The position numbers and the translations under genes were made by a program. Of a stretch of 64,000 bases of DNA, positions 46,846 through 60,976 are shown one piece after another; the stretch's first letter is position 1; each line of letters starts with the position of its first letter. This DNA is from Panaeolus papilionaceus (Eukaryota; Basidiomycota; Agaricomycetes; Agaricales). The notes under the pieces were generated by a model. The model was given only the letters and a program-made list of their open reading frames with translations. It was not told the origin of the DNA and did no database searches. The DNA is taken from assembly GCA_015501605.1 (NCBI GenBank), contig JADNRZ010000005.1, forward strand, positions 1,178,001 through 1,242,000. The letters run 5' to 3'.

Positions 46846-48924
46846 ATGTCTAAACTTCTTACCTTCGTCACTCTTGCCGTGGTTGCTCAATACGCAGCAG
46901 CAGCAGTTCCCGTCTACGGACAATGTGTGTTGTGTTCTCTGTGCCTTCGCGTGATACTGGGCTGACCGTTTTTCGCGTTAGGTGGTGGTATTGGCTATAG
47001 CGGAGACGTTTGTAACATGTATTTGCATCACAACTTAACGTGCTGACAGCTACTTTCGAACATCTAGAAAACCTGTGGGTGTACTCTGCAAATCCTGAAA
47101 TACTGCGACATCTAACACCCTATACCAGGCGCGTCAGGATCAACTTGCGTCAAGCAGAACGACTACTACTCCCAGTAAGAGGCTTTTCTGATCAAATACA
47201 CCTTCGTAACTTAGTTTGTCTTCAGGTGCGTTCCAGGTGGTAGTGGCGGCGGTGGTGGATCCCCCACCACAACCAACCAACCTGCTCCTACTGGAGGAAG
47301 TGGCGGAGGTCTTAACCAGAAGTTCAAGAGCCACGGAAAGGTCTACTGGGCACGTTCAATGGTCATACATGCATTGCACGCACATGTCTCTAACAGCGAA
47401 CACAGGGAAGCTGCGCCGATAGCGGCACCTTGAACATCGCAGCCAACGCCAACATCCTAAAGTCCGATTTCGGTCAACTCACACCCGTACGTGGTATCTA
47501 TGTTTAACATATCCACGACTAAGTACCCTTTCCCTCCTCCAGGAGAACTCAATGAAGGTAATAAAATATTTTCTGCTCTGTATGCACTGCCTAATATTTT
47601 TAACGACGTCATAGTGGGATTCTACCGAGAGTATGTGCCCACTGTCCATGCACATTTTTGATGATGGCTCATGTCGAACGCAGGCTCTCGTGGAAACTTC
47701 AACTTCGGTGGTGCTGACGCTTTGGTGAACTGGGCTGTTTCCAACGGAAAGCTCATTCGCGGCCACACCCTCGGTAAGATATCTCACCTTCCTGTTTGTT
47801 CTTTGACGTTCATGGTATCTTTCCTCCTAGTCTGGCACGGGCAGCTTCCTGGCTGGGTTAGCGGCATCACCGATAGGAACACCCTTGTAGGCTATCAGCT
47901 GTTACATTCATTTACGTCAACCTTTGCTAATGGTTCAATCATTAGACAACCGTCATTCAGAACCATATCAACGGTGTTGCTGGTCGCTACAGGGGCAAGC
48001 TGTATGGTGCGTATTTCAATTCCTCGTTCGAACCCTAGCTAACATCTTGATAGCTGTGAGTAATCTCTGCACGATATTTTTTTCCACTCTGACCCGACTT
48101 TTGAATCCACGACCTTAGTGGGATGTGTGCAAGTAAGATTTCCTTTTCGCTTTATGATTTACCTATATCCAATACAAACCTCTTTCATAGTGAAATTCTC
48201 AACGAGAACGGATCCCTTCGCTCCAGCGTCTTCAACAACGTCCTCGGGGAGGTATGTAATCTATTACTCATAAGATGGCTCCAGAGCTTTATCTGACAGC
48301 TGTGAAGTCTTTCGTGTCCATCGCCTTCAAAGCTGCCCGCAGCGCAGACGGAACTGCCAAGTAAGTTGCCGCAGTTTCTGCGTTGACATCATTACATCTG
48401 ATTTTTGTGCAGACTTTACATCAACGACTACAACTTAGACTCCAACAACGCAAAGGTCCAAGGTATGGTCGCTCTCGTCAAGCGGATTAACGCAAGTGGA
48501 AAGATCATCGACGGTGTCGGTACCCAGATGCACTTGGGTGTAAGTATTTCCTCTCGTACAATGTCCCTTTCCTCTCGTATCTGACTTTCTACCTCAGGCT
48601 GGTGGTGCTGGTGGTGCCCAAGCCGCTCTCACAGCTCTTGCGAGCACCGGTCTCGACGTTGCTATCACTGAACTCGACATCGCCCAAGCTAGCAGCAACG
48701 ACTATCTCACTGTTATGAGGGCTTGCCTTGCCACTTCCAGATGTGTTGGTATCACCACCTGGGGTGTTAGTGACGCCGTAAGTCAAGGGTGTGAATACTG
48801 TTGCAATACACAATACTAATAAATCGCTGAACAGAACACTTGGAGGTCTGGCGCCAACCCACTGCTCTGGGACTCCAGCTACAGGCCCAAGGCTGCTTAC
48901 ACTGCTCTCATCAACGCGCTTTGA
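46846..48924 (+). CDS. CBM1-GH10 endo-1,4-beta-xylanase
   Basis: About 374 residues in 18 exons: 46846-46924, 46982-47011, 47129-47174, 47226-47349, 47406-47486, 47543-47557, 47615-47630, 47684-47773, 47831-47886, 47946-48006, 48054-48055, 48119-48132, 48191-48251, 48308-48360, 48413-48539, 48598-48777, 48835-48924 (the last listed makes 17 if the 2-nt exon is not counted separately). A signal peptide ([19 protein letters not shown]) is followed by a CBM1 cellulose-binding module ([13 protein letters not shown] to [13 protein letters not shown]) and a Gly/Ser/Thr/Pro linker. The GH10 barrel carries [15 protein letters not shown], acid/base Glu in WDVCNE and nucleophile Glu in ITELD. It cuts xylan chains outside the cell. 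One intron has a GC donor at 47350. Confidence 0.93.
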
Positions 48925-49293
48925 TTGCCTTGAACTCTCAGATGGGTTGAAACTTATTACTCAGATCATGATCTGTTTCTTCTGTAGAAAAATCTTATTT
49001 CACAACGCAATGCCAGAGATCATGTCACAGTCGACCCCCATGAAGTTTGACAGCCGAGTACGCGACCACACCGAAGATACACCAACATTTAATCGTTGAG
49101 AGATTCGAGAGTGTTCTATTTTTAGAACTCTAAAGTGCCCCTGTCAATGGTTGATCTTGAATGAACAGCCGGATGATTGCTTTTCGATCCTTAACAGTCT
49201 TGTGAATGGCTTAATTCTCCTGAGCACAAAACCTCGGAAGATCGTGCGTATTTAATGCGTAGAGCTGGTTGGTCCTGTGGTAAGCTCGATAAC
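48925..49293. other. Spacer between GH10 copies
   Basis: Holds the 3' end of the first xylanase gene and the short promoter of the second copy. No clear TATA box; TATTTAA near 49250 is the best candidate. Confidence 0.4.
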
Positions 49294-50949
<1,656 letters not shown>

Positions 50950-51743
50950 TCGTCAGCAGCCTAAATCTGAATAGTGTTTGAAAGACTGGGTGGGGATCAG
51001 GCAATACATCGGTATGCTCATCGCTCTGCGCTGCCCTGTGAGCTTTGAGCTTCGATGCATAAAGAACGACGGTACAGGCTGGTAGTACAAGAATACTCTA
51101 TGATGACAAGTAGTCGGAATGGCAATTCTTACTGGGTATGAAGATATACCGTATTTAAATATCAACATTCTCACCCACGCCTGAAACCCCTCGTTCCAAC
51201 GTCGACCATCCGAGGACCGACTTGGCAGCTCCGGCGGAGTTTTGAAACGCTTTTTTCACTCTATTTGCTTCAAGGATTACGACGACTCGGACCAACCCCC
51301 TTGAATCAACCTAACAGTCAATAAGCACTGTCGCGTTTTTCAAGTTGGATACTTATTGGTTCACGTCCGTGCTAGCGTTTACGTTATATCCAGATCAAGA
51401 CTTGATAATAGTGTTGACAAAAAATGTGGCGAAGCAAAGCCTGTGATGACAAGTTCTCTCGGCGTGCATCTCTGGACTTGACTATCATCTATCAGAAGTA
51501 TCAGAGCTACATCTGTATGCTGCGGGCGCATTTCACTCCAATCCTTTAGCTTGACTGCGTACTATTATTAAACAAATATAAACCTGCGGCATTCTATGAA
51601 TTCGATGGGAAATGGCGATTTCGGCAGCCTAGATCACCCCTCGACTTGACGCGTTCGAACGGCAAACCAGAGCACCGGCTAGCAGACACGCCATATTATA
51701 AAAACTCTCCCCTGCGACTTCATGCTTAATCAAACACTCTACC
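50950..51743. other. Spacer and monooxygenase promoter
   Basis: Includes the eroded C-terminal trace of the second GH10 copy to about 51090. No other gene. TATAAAAA at 51697-51704 lies 47 bases before the monooxygenase start. Confidence 0.5.
51697..51704 (+). promoter_or_regulatory. TATA box of the FAD monooxygenase gene
   Basis: TATAAAAA, 47 bases upstream of ATG 51744. Confidence 0.55.
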
Positions 51744-53330
51744 ATGAAGATTATCATCATTGGCGCAGGTATCGGTGGGCTTTCTACATACCTATCTCTT
51801 AAAAAGCATCTGGTCTCCGCCGTGTCTCCAGAAGTCATTACAATCAAAATCGTCGAATCCCACAAGTCTCCAGCTCAACAGGCCCAATTTGTGGGCGGGG
51901 GTCTAGGATTGGGACCCAACGGGCTCAGAGCTATCAACTCGTTTTCTCCTGCTGCTGTCCAATACATCCAGCAGCATAGCTTCCAAGTCCCTGAGATGAC
52001 TTTCCGAAACGCCAGCGGTAAGCGCCTAACAAGATTAAGGCTCGACAGTCAAGAGAGATATGGCTTCGAGACGGTAATCCTTCCTCACGCGGTGGTGCTT
52101 CAAGCCCTTCGACAGGATGTTGAATTTGGAGCGATACGATGGGGAACAACTGTGCTGCGAGTGAGGGAGTGTGGTGCACAGATTGCGGTGGATTATGTTG
52201 ACGGGTCGACAGAGATGGCCGATCTGGTTATTGGTGCAGATGGAATACGGAGTGTGGTTAAGAAGTCGTTGTTCAAGGGCCGATACCAGCCCACCTACAG
52301 GTACATTTACTCTCTTTTTATGAGTTGACACACTTTGATTGATTCACGAAAGTGGTTTGGTATCCACTGGCGGGTTTATAGAAATCGACGATTTACCAAG
52401 GCCACTCCAGGATATGCTCCCAACTGAGGGTGTTTCAATAAACTTTGGACGGAAAGGATTTTTTGGATACTCAAAAGCCTCACCCCCTCTCAAGCCAGAG
52501 AAACAGAATTCCCCCGTCATGCCGTCGCTTTTGCAATGGTGGACGATCTACGAATCGCCAGAACCGCCCCATAGAAGGGAAACTGCAAGCACAATCAAAG
52601 ACCAGTTATCGAAGAGATACGGGTCATGGAAAACGCTCTCAAAGACTAGCTCAGATTTCGAGGCAAAAGGATTATCATCAGCTTGCACATCCATCATTGA
52701 GCTTGGATGCCAAAGAATTTCCGAAGAGCCTTCTTCATCTCGAAAACCACCACCTTATTCATTCGATCCCTCACCTTGTCAACCAAATGCTCTAACCGGG
52801 ATTATAACCACCTCTGCACCATTCACGATGCCCCTCTTCCACGCACCCCGTCTGCCTCATTGGTCGAACGCCTATACCCGTGCAACGCCATCCGAAGCGC
52901 GAGGTCGCGTCATTCTCATTGGTGATGCAGCCCACAACACGTCTCAATATGCTGGTCAACCCTATGCGATCGAGGATGCTGTCGTGTACGCCATTCTGCT
53001 CGGACACCATTTATCAGTGGAAAAGGGGTATATTTCGCTATCGAAAGCAGCAAAATCATACGAAGAGATCCGCAAGCCACGTGTGCAACGTGTAATGCAC
53101 CAAGCGAAACACAACGGTGGCGTGGCTAAGGTGAGCCGAGTTGGAGAGATAGTCAGGGATTTTGCGATTAAACGCTTGCGTAAGTTGTTCATCATCTTCT
53201 ATAAAATCTGGCTTATAAATACTTTTTTCCTCTGAAAGTTCCCCGCATTCCTCAATCAAAAGCTGACAAGCTGTTTAGCTATGATGCTGAGGCAGAAGTC
53301 CAGCGGTATCTGTTGAGAAATGGTTTCTAG
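51744..53330 (+). CDS. FAD-dependent monooxygenase, salicylate hydroxylase type
   Basis: About 491 residues in three exons: 51744-52300, 52353-53179, 53239-53330. The N-terminal FAD-binding Rossmann loop is IIIIGAGIGGLSTYL. The middle motif VIGADGIRSVVKKS (DG type) and the late GRVILIGDAAHNTSQYAGQP motif (GD, contacting the FAD ribose) define the flavoprotein aromatic hydroxylase family. Such enzymes use NAD(P)H and oxygen to hydroxylate or epoxidise small molecules. The substrate cannot be read from sequence. There is no signal peptide beyond the Rossmann strand and no C-terminal membrane anchor. A GST-like gene follows on the same strand, which would fit detoxification, but the two need not act together. 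Confidence 0.9.
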
Positions 53331-54061
53331 TGGTCTCTCGTTCCCTTTCCCAGAAGGCGTAGTCCGGCACTGCGAGCCATTAAGTCTTATCGAAATGCGC
53401 AACTCATGGTTGACAAGTCCCGTCTTATTCACTCCGCAGGCCGATCCAACGTTGAAGCAACCATACTTTTCACAGTGGAATATTTATATTGTGCACTGAC
53501 ATTGTCTACATACGCCGTAATCTAATGTCCTATATTACTTTAAATGCTTTAATTGGAATTATCACAATTTCCTTTCATTGATCACTGCTAGTGCTGAGGC
53601 AGTCACAGTTACAGTGTTGTTGAGCGAGCCTAAAGGTTCGATTAATTGAAACAGGCTCCTCTTCAAAGAGACAGATACCGCCATCATATACCCAGTAACT
53701 GTACAATGTGACGGAGGGTATATAATAATCTTCGATGTGGTACTTCGAGCTACCTGGAGAAATCCGACTCAAACGGAGACTGCAGTGGCAGATGGGCAGA
53801 TTGGCAGATGTTCGCACTAGGTGACCCCTTTCTGATGCGCCCTTCACTCACGGATGATTAGAGATTTATCGAAAAGGAAGCTTGTTTAAATTTATCGTCA
53901 GTCAATGGATACTCGGGCGCGACGGTCTCAGCGAAATATATATGCTATCTGCAACTGCGGGCTTCTAATCCAGTTACCGCTCTACCTGTGCCCACCTGTT
54001 GTGTAAATAACGAAAGGCTCTATAACCTACTTCTGCCTCCTTACTCCAGCTGCTTGTACCA
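53331..54061. other. Spacer
   Basis: 3' end of the monooxygenase gene and promoter of the GST-like gene. No other gene seen. Confidence 0.45.
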
Positions 54062-54855
54062 ATGATTATCCTCTACGATATTCCTTCGACTCTTCCCAGT
54101 AATGCCTGGTCTTTCAACACATGGAGGACAAGGTAATGACCAATCCTCATCTATCGAACGAACACTCACGTCTATCCAGATACACCCTAAACTACAAAGG
54201 CATCCCATACAAGACCGAATGGGTCGAGTATCCCGACATCGAATCCCACTGTAAATCCCTCTCCATTCTGCCTGCGGAGAAGCACGACGATGGGTCAGAT
54301 TACTACACCCTCCCTGCTATATGGGATACCTCTACAGGCGAGAAAATCAGCGATTCCCGTCGCATTCTTTACTACCTCGAAAAAACCTATTCCGACCGTC
54401 CCACCCTCTTCCCGGACAACACCAAAGGCCTCCACCTTGCATTTCACGCCGGAATCCCGCACACCGGCATCGATGCCCTCTGGCCATTCATCCTCCCTGC
54501 CGTCTGCAAGATACTCAAACCCCGAAGTCGGGAATACTTTCATCGTACGCGCTCAGAGTGGTATCAAAAGCCGCTCGACACCATAGTACCAGAGGGAGAA
54601 GAAAGATTGAAGGAATGGGCCAAGTTCAAGAAAAGCTTAGACACCCTCAACAGTCTATTCGAGCACACAGACGATGCAGGTCCATTCTTGATGGGCCAGA
54701 AGTTGGGGTGGGGTGATGTGGTTGTAGCCAGCTTTATAATGTGGATGAAGGTCCCCTGGGAAGATAGTGATGAGTGGAAAGAGATAGCAAGTTCGAATGG
54801 AGGCCGATGGGCAAAGCTGCTTGATGCGATGGAGCCATACGCCCAGATTAAATAA
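54062..54855 (+). CDS. Glutathione S-transferase-like protein
   Basis: About 248 residues in two exons, 54062-54132 and 54180-54855. The N-terminal thioredoxin-like domain begins MIILYDIPSTLPSNAWSFNT, followed by TRYTLNYKGIPYKTEWVEYP and the cis-Pro and SxS-type region DYYTLPAIWD and ISDSRRILYYLEKTY. The helical C-terminal domain has FLMGQKLGWGDVVVASF. This matches a basidiomycete GST-like family. Starting at 54121 instead would lose the first strand, so the upstream ATG with its 47-nt intron is preferred. A role in conjugating or isomerising small electrophiles is inferred from the family. Cytosolic; no targeting sequence. Confidence 0.88.
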
Positions 54856-55959
54856 CAATTTATGCGACCTTCATTCTTTCGTTACTTTATTCGTTCCACA
54901 TGTACAGTAACAAAGAAAGTCGGATTTTTGAGTTGCACGAGGCGCCGACTGGTACAAAATGACAAATTTGAGTGGCTCGAAGGTTGAACTCAACCGTGAC
55001 CGATGTGCTCCTCAGACTGGTTCTTTGCCAAGGTCGATATCCTACAAGGAATTATATCAACCTGCACGAACTTACAAAAAAAAAAAAAGAATACCAAGTG
55101 GTGTATAATTACAAGAGCGGTTTATTAGTGTAGATAAGATAAAAGGTGAAGACCCCTATAACTTGCTCCTGTACCCCTTCACATTATCACATCCCCTTGC
55201 GCAGGTCTGGAGAAGCCGTGTGATGTTGTGAATTCACAAAATATTTCCTTTCATAGACGTGAATATCCAAAATTACCGGGTGAACGGCCTAAAAACTAGG
55301 AAATCACATCATCACTTGTCTTTGGAGGACGAATGGGCCCTAAGAGACCCTAAGCAAGGCTTCAGAGTGCAGGGAAAGCAGAGTCACCTGGGCTCGCTTG
55401 TGCATTAATCGAAAGAACGAGTCATAACGAGCTGGACGAGGAGATCACACTCTGCGAAGCAAGTTCTCCTCATGCTTCTTCGACTTGCTTCCCATGATGA
55501 TTTGCCAGCACTCATCGAAATAATTGAAGACAATTCAAAATGAATTTCGCAACCGTCAACGCTCACTCGACGTCTCGAGGCCCTGGACGTACAACTGGCC
55601 GAGTCCAGACTTGTGGCAACACCACGGCCATGTGTAGCTTTATACCCGAGTTATCTGATCATGAACGGGGATGTGATTGTTGTCGAGGGTGATTATTGTC
55701 ATTGAACGTGAACAACGACGGGGAAAACAAGGTCTGATCGGGTGCAGATCGCATGCTGTGCAGAGCTCGTTGTGTTTGATAGGGTAAATTGTTTGTGAAG
55801 AGAAGGATCTGCGGGTCCTGGTGCTCCACACATAATTAAATCACAATAGGGAGCAACCTTTTAAATACGGAGAGATCATGCAGGACCGAGGCACATATGC
55901 ACATAAAAGTAAGTGGCCCGAAGAAAATACGGAGAATCGGAGGGGGGAGGGAGAGAGCA
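54856..55959. other. Spacer
   Basis: About 1.1 kb between convergent genes, holding the two 3' untranslated regions. It contains a run of 13 A at 55076-55088. Frames up to 63 residues show no family feature. Confidence 0.5.
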
Positions 55960-58805
55960 TCACGGGACGGTGAAAGAGTCGTCATACGAGGGCGGAGGAA
56001 GCGCATTGTCTTCTCGAGGATTTGCTGCAGCGTGCGCCTCGATCTTGAGTCTATTCACCTCTTGTGTCAACGTAGCGATCTTGCCCTCCAAGTCGACAAT
56101 CGTGGTTCGACTCTCTGAACGCAGCTGTGCATACGCCGCCGAACCCGTCGCCAGCTGTTTCTTCAGTTGAGTATTCTCCCGAGCAAGGGTCTCAGAGTTC
56201 CTCTGGGCTTCAGCATTTGCCTGTCCAGAGGTCGACTGCAGCTGCGCAGCGAGGAGTTCCAACTCCTGCACGTTTGCTCGTAGCCGTTTATTCTCCCTCT
56301 CCAGCTCGTCGTGTCGCGCATGAGACTGAGTGGAAAGGAGAAGGCGCTCCATTGACTTCTGCATGTCCCGCACTTGCGTCTTCAGCTTCTCATTCTCCTT
56401 GGTGACGTCCTTGAACAGGACCCTCATCTCCCTGTTGTTTGTCGAGGTACCCGGTTCGGCCATCGCTTTCGTCATTTCCTCCACCCTTCCACGAGCTTCT
56501 TTGAGCTGCTCATCCCGCTGCTGTAGAACAGCCTTGAGCTCATCGCGCTCTGCCCTGGTCTCAGAGGTCGCGTTGTTGGCTTCTCTCAGCGCCGTCCGTA
56601 GCTCAGTCGCATCCTGGGTAAGCACAGTCGCTGTCCTTTCCAAACTTTCCATCTGACCCTCCTTGCTAAGAAGCTCTTGCGTCAATCGACCTATCTCCAT
56701 GGTATATTGCTCCTGCGACCCGTTCTGCTCGTTGGCTGAAAGAACCTCCAGTACAGTACGCTCCATGTCGCGTAGTTGTGCTTTTAATGATTGGTTTTCA
56801 TCTCGAAGCTGTTCATTAGCCTCACGCAACGAGTTCTGTGACTTGAGCTGCTCGAGGAGGCCTTCTACCTGAAGCGTTAACCTCGCAGTTTCCTTTTTGA
56901 ATTCTTCCAATGCCTCGCGGTTTTCTCGTTCCTCAGGAGACGGCGTAGCTGCGGGAGCAGGGGAGCTGGACCGTGACCCCGAGTGTGAAGGAACAAAGTC
57001 GTCGTCAAAGGGTGATAAAGGTTGCGCGTGAGCGAGCACAGGCTTAACCCTGGGGCCAGGACCTGACGTGAGGAACGACGCTGAGGCCAGATTTGCATTG
57101 GTAGATTTTACTCGTCTAACGTTGGAATTTAGGGCTTCCGGCAGGGATAATGACGAAAAATGGGACGGATGAGGGCTTATTGGTGAGCTGATTGAATTTC
57201 TATGTGAGAGCTTCTGGTCCATTGATGGCTTGCCAAGGGGCGGAGGTGGCGGAGGCGGTGGGGGTTTCGATCTGAGGCTTGGTCGAGGTGATAGAGGCAT
57301 AATTTTAGGAGATGACAGGGAGGGTATAGGGCGTCTCCTGGCAGGGGGTATAAGGGACGGTGATAGTGTCGTTGGTATGTCTTCTCCAGATAGCTTCTTT
57401 TTGATCAAATGCATCGCTACGGCAAATGTATCTGTGTCGAGGCGATTTTCCTCATTGATGTCCGCCAGGTTCCTTAAGGCATCAGTGGTCAGTCGTAGAC
57501 AAGCATGCTCTGGACGATTGACGCACCATATTCTCGCTAGATCCGCTGAGGTAAGGTTGTAACTCAGCATGAACTTGCTGGCAGCTTCTCCGTCAATGTA
57601 ACCCTTGTTCTCCGTATCCAGTCTAACAAACTGCTTATCCGATTCAAACTTCTCGTAGGCTGGCATATCCCATGGATCGTTTGGTGCTTGCAGTTCGTCT
57701 TGTGTTGTGATCACAGAAAGGGAGGATATTGATGCTGACATAGAATCTGAGGGGCTGGTCAAGGTTGGCGATGACAAACCTGAGTTGACTGAAGAGCTGG
57801 AGGGACGATGAGATGATTTGAAGGGGGTTTGCTAGATGGTGGAGGTGGAGGTGGGGGCCTGGAAGGTGGTGGTCGAGACTGAGGTAGTCGCGGTGGTGTT
57901 GAGGATGCTTTCTGGATCGCCTTATCAAGCTGGCTGAACTGGTCGTACAAGTCATTGGGAATCACATCTGGCACAGCTGGAATCTTGCAAGACTGCAGTG
58001 CCTGGAGGTAATACATTGCAAACGTGAACTCGCGGAAGTCGAGGCCTATTCTGCGCTCTGAAGTGTCCACGAGTTTCCTACACAATAGATGAGGCAGATA
58101 CGATGATATAGTTGGTGTAGCAGTAACTATGGGCAGTAAACTCACCATACCGTCCGGATATCCTCGTATGATAGATTAGATGCCATAAACGCGTCCATGA
58201 CTTTGCCACCTGTTCTAGGTCTCAGAATGTGCCTGATGAACGACACATGAAATGTTGATCTACGTACTCGACAAAAGCCCATTAACCGGCCCTGCTTCCA
58301 TAAAGGTTTGTTTGAATGTCCGCACGTCCTCAAGTCGAAGGGGTGGCGATTGTATAGGTGGAATGGGTAACGGTGGTAGAGGTGATGGTGAAGGTGACAT
58401 TGGACGTCCAGGGGGCGGCAACGCATCGTTGGTAATCCCGTCAAGCGTCGGAATAGGACCAACTATTCGAGATAGAATGAGATATAATTAACAGAGGATG
58501 TAATGAAGAGCTGAGTATCACATACATTTGGTGAGGAGGGAGTGATGAAGTACTTCCCCTGCCTGTATCCATCCAATCAGTCTCAACGCCTTGGTCAACT
58601 CTTCTAGCGAGAGATCCCCACTCCCATTCTCATCAGCGACCTCCCAGATGTCCCTAAGTGTTAGAAAGTCAAGTCCACTGCGCTTAAAGACCTCAATGGC
58701 TGCATTAGAGTTGAGTGATCCTCCCGGCTGTCCGTTCATTAGATCGAGAATCCGCGAAGCAATTCTGACTTCATCTTCTGTGGAATCGAAGGCTGGTAAC
58801 CTCAT
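55960..58805 (-). CDS. EDE1: EH-domain endocytic scaffold, Eps15/Ede1 type
   Basis: About 867 residues, exons 58526-58805, 58268-58462, 58146-58209, 57527-58077, 55960-57472. Three EH domains bind NPF peptides of endocytic adaptors: EH1 at residues 1-95 (IWEVADENGSGDLSLEEL), EH2 (PVNGLLSSGKVMDAF, SYEDIRTVWKLVD), EH3 (FVRLDTENKGYIDGEAASKF, ARIWNLADINEENRLDTDTF). Pro-rich linkers separate them, and a long coiled coil (about residues 490-830) follows. The 54-nt segment 57473-57526 reads in frame but splits EH3 and has intron ends. Between EH2 and EH3 the frame shifts by one base near the C-run at 57823-57827. This is a true frameshift, a sequence error or an intron I missed. No UBA domain is seen at the C-terminus. 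Confidence 0.85.
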
Positions 58806-59684
58806 CAGGATTTAGCGCCCTGTGATGAGCTAAAGGAAGGGGTCTATAAGTGAAGAGGTTTCCTGTATAACTGCCGTTTAAAACCAATGTCTAACTTTAG
58901 AGTTGTTGAGGTAGTTGGAAACGAGGCTGCGCAACGTGCACAGCGTTCGACCTCAGCAAGTAAGAATCACGATGCAATATTTAGATGATAGAATGAAAGA
59001 GTATGCTGACAGTGAGATATGCAGTATGAGATGAGGGTCTATTTAAGGTATTGGAAAGGATGGAAGATGAAAGGTTTCGCTAGCGGTTGGATAAGTGGAA
59101 AGAGGCAAACGCTGGACCTTGGGACAGAATAAATCACCTCGGCTTGGCACCGCCTCCAGAATTAGGGGTGTTCCCAACCGTCGTCCCATAAAGGGTCGCT
59201 TCACCGCACATCACGGTGTAGTTAAGCCTCGACTACGCCTAGTGTATTGTTAGCAGCCTCGATGACGGTCACTAATGACCTTGATGAACGATAATTCGTC
59301 ATCAGAGTGTGTATACTTATATCCCCCCGCATAAACTCAAGTAACTTAAGTGGCTCCAACTTCAGCGTGGTGACACAGCTGAGATCAATTGCGCACTCGG
59401 GAGCGTATCCAGAATAAAAAAGCCGATGCATTTTGGTTGTGTATAATACATTGTAGTTTGTGGTCCTGAGGTATAGGTGCATAAACGGTACTAGTTGAGG
59501 TATCATCGAGAAAGAAAAAAGAATTCTGCCAGTCATGTGAAGATCCGAGAGGTGATTGTATAGATGTGCAGCGTGGTGATAGAAGCGAAAAAGAATGAGA
59601 AACAGGAGAACAGAGACGAACATCAAGAGATGGAAACCGAGATAAAATGATAACATAAACAGGAGGAAAAAGAAGGGATGTAAT
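58806..59684. other. Spacer
   Basis: Holds the EDE1-like promoter and the 3' untranslated region of the HMG-box gene. The minus-strand frame at 59222-59684 is hydrophobic and overlaps the HMG gene 3' end in another frame; I do not take it as a gene. Confidence 0.5.
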
Positions 59685-60976
59685 TCATGAGAACTGGTCA
59701 TAGTTGAGGTAGTTGCTGAAATTTGGTAGTGGTTGACCATCGAAAATCCCGACGTTGACGTTGGCATCAGCTCCCCATGGTGTATGATCCTCCTGATAGT
59801 TAGAACCGAGGAGAGGGAAGTTGATCGAAATGTCGAGAACGTCGGGGGGATAAGTGTATGAGTCAAGGTCAAGACTTAGGCCGTCGAAGGAGGGTGAAAT
59901 GGGAAGCATAGAGTTTTGGATGAACGAATGTGGAGAGAAGTTGAGGTGAGTTTGGAGATCGAGGTAGGGGCCATTCGCCTGGATAAGATCGCAGGAAAAG
60001 CTGCCATCGGAGGTGTAATGAACACTATTGCTGTAGCCGTCGACATAATTCTGGATGGTAGGGTACTGAGGACCTTCCTTGACCTAAGGAGTGACAGAGT
60101 CAGTGTCAAGCATAAGTGCAAGCAAAGTGGCTACACATACCTCGGCTGTGGCATTCAAGTCCAGAGGAGGGATTTCTGAAGTTGGAATAAAGTCATCTTC
60201 CATATCCATATGAACGTCACTATTACTTGAGGAGGAAGATGGTGAGACAGATGATGGAGGTGTGAGAGCATCCAGTTGACTGATCTTCTCCGAAGCACGT
60301 TGTGCAGCTGCACGTCGTGGAGGGTGGTGGAATGGGAAGTCATAGAGGATAGGGGACGGAGAGGGAGAAGGAGATTCTGACTTCTTGCGTCGAGGGTTGG
60401 TAGCTTTCTTGGGAGCTTTGGACCTGCTGCTGCCGGCCTTCCCACTGGGTGCGTACACGTAGTTGGGGTACTTGATTTTGTGTTCGGTCTTCTCTGCGAG
60501 TGCAATAGCTTTGAATGGTGCACGCTCTCCCTCGTCCATGTCCTTCCATGCCTTGGCTGCCATCTTGCTGAGTTCGTTCTGCTGGTTCTGGTTCCTGTCA
60601 CCGGGGAGCTTGACGGAGTCTGACTTGAGGGTGTTGTACATGTGTGAGCGGAAAATAATGAAGGCATTACGAGGGCGGCGAATGTGGTCCGGTGATCTAC
60701 GGCTCCCGGAGGAGCGGGTTTTGCGAGACCGCTGGCGAGGCGAGTGAGACGAGGCTGCTGGAGATGTGGGCGAGTACATGGGGTCGGTTGTAAGAGGAAG
60801 GGTAGATGAGGGAGAGGGAGGAGTGGCGGAGGACGTTCGAGCAGCTTTAAAAAAGAAAATAAGATCTAATCAGTACATGACGATGATATAGCAATACTTG
60901 AGAACATACTTGAGTAGAAATGTTGAATAGGCCTTGGGGTGTGGCGAATGTTGCGAATGTTTCTTGTAACAGGCAT
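59685..60976 (-). CDS. HMG-box transcription factor
   Basis: About 389 residues in three exons: 60910-60976, 60141-60844, 59685-60083, all in phase. The first exon gives MPVTRNIRNIRHTPRPIQHF. The HMG box runs from about residue 65 to 140: IRRPRNAFIIFRSHMYNTL, then LSKMAAKAWKDMDEGERAPF and KIKYPNYVYAP. This is the MATA-HMG type found in fungal sexual and mating regulators such as the Prf1 and Pcc1 class. A basic stretch (KAPKKATNPRRKKSES) follows, likely a nuclear signal. The C-terminal half is acidic, Ser/Pro/Tyr-rich and probably activating. No pheromone, receptor or hom1e-domain gene is visible nearby, so it is not clearly part of a mating-type locus. Confidence 0.87.

Noticed and set aside
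55960..58810. Plus-strand frames of up to 110 codons inside the EH-domain gene
   Set aside because: They are antisense to the coiled coil and EH domains and show no domain of their own.
59222..59872. Minus-strand 216-codon hydrophobic frame
   Set aside because: Its start overlaps the last exon of the HMG-box gene in another frame and the rest lies in its 3' region. It has no family feature.
59685..60976. A mating-type locus around the HMG-box gene
   Set aside because: No homeodomain pair, pheromone or receptor gene, or other typical neighbour is present within the window.
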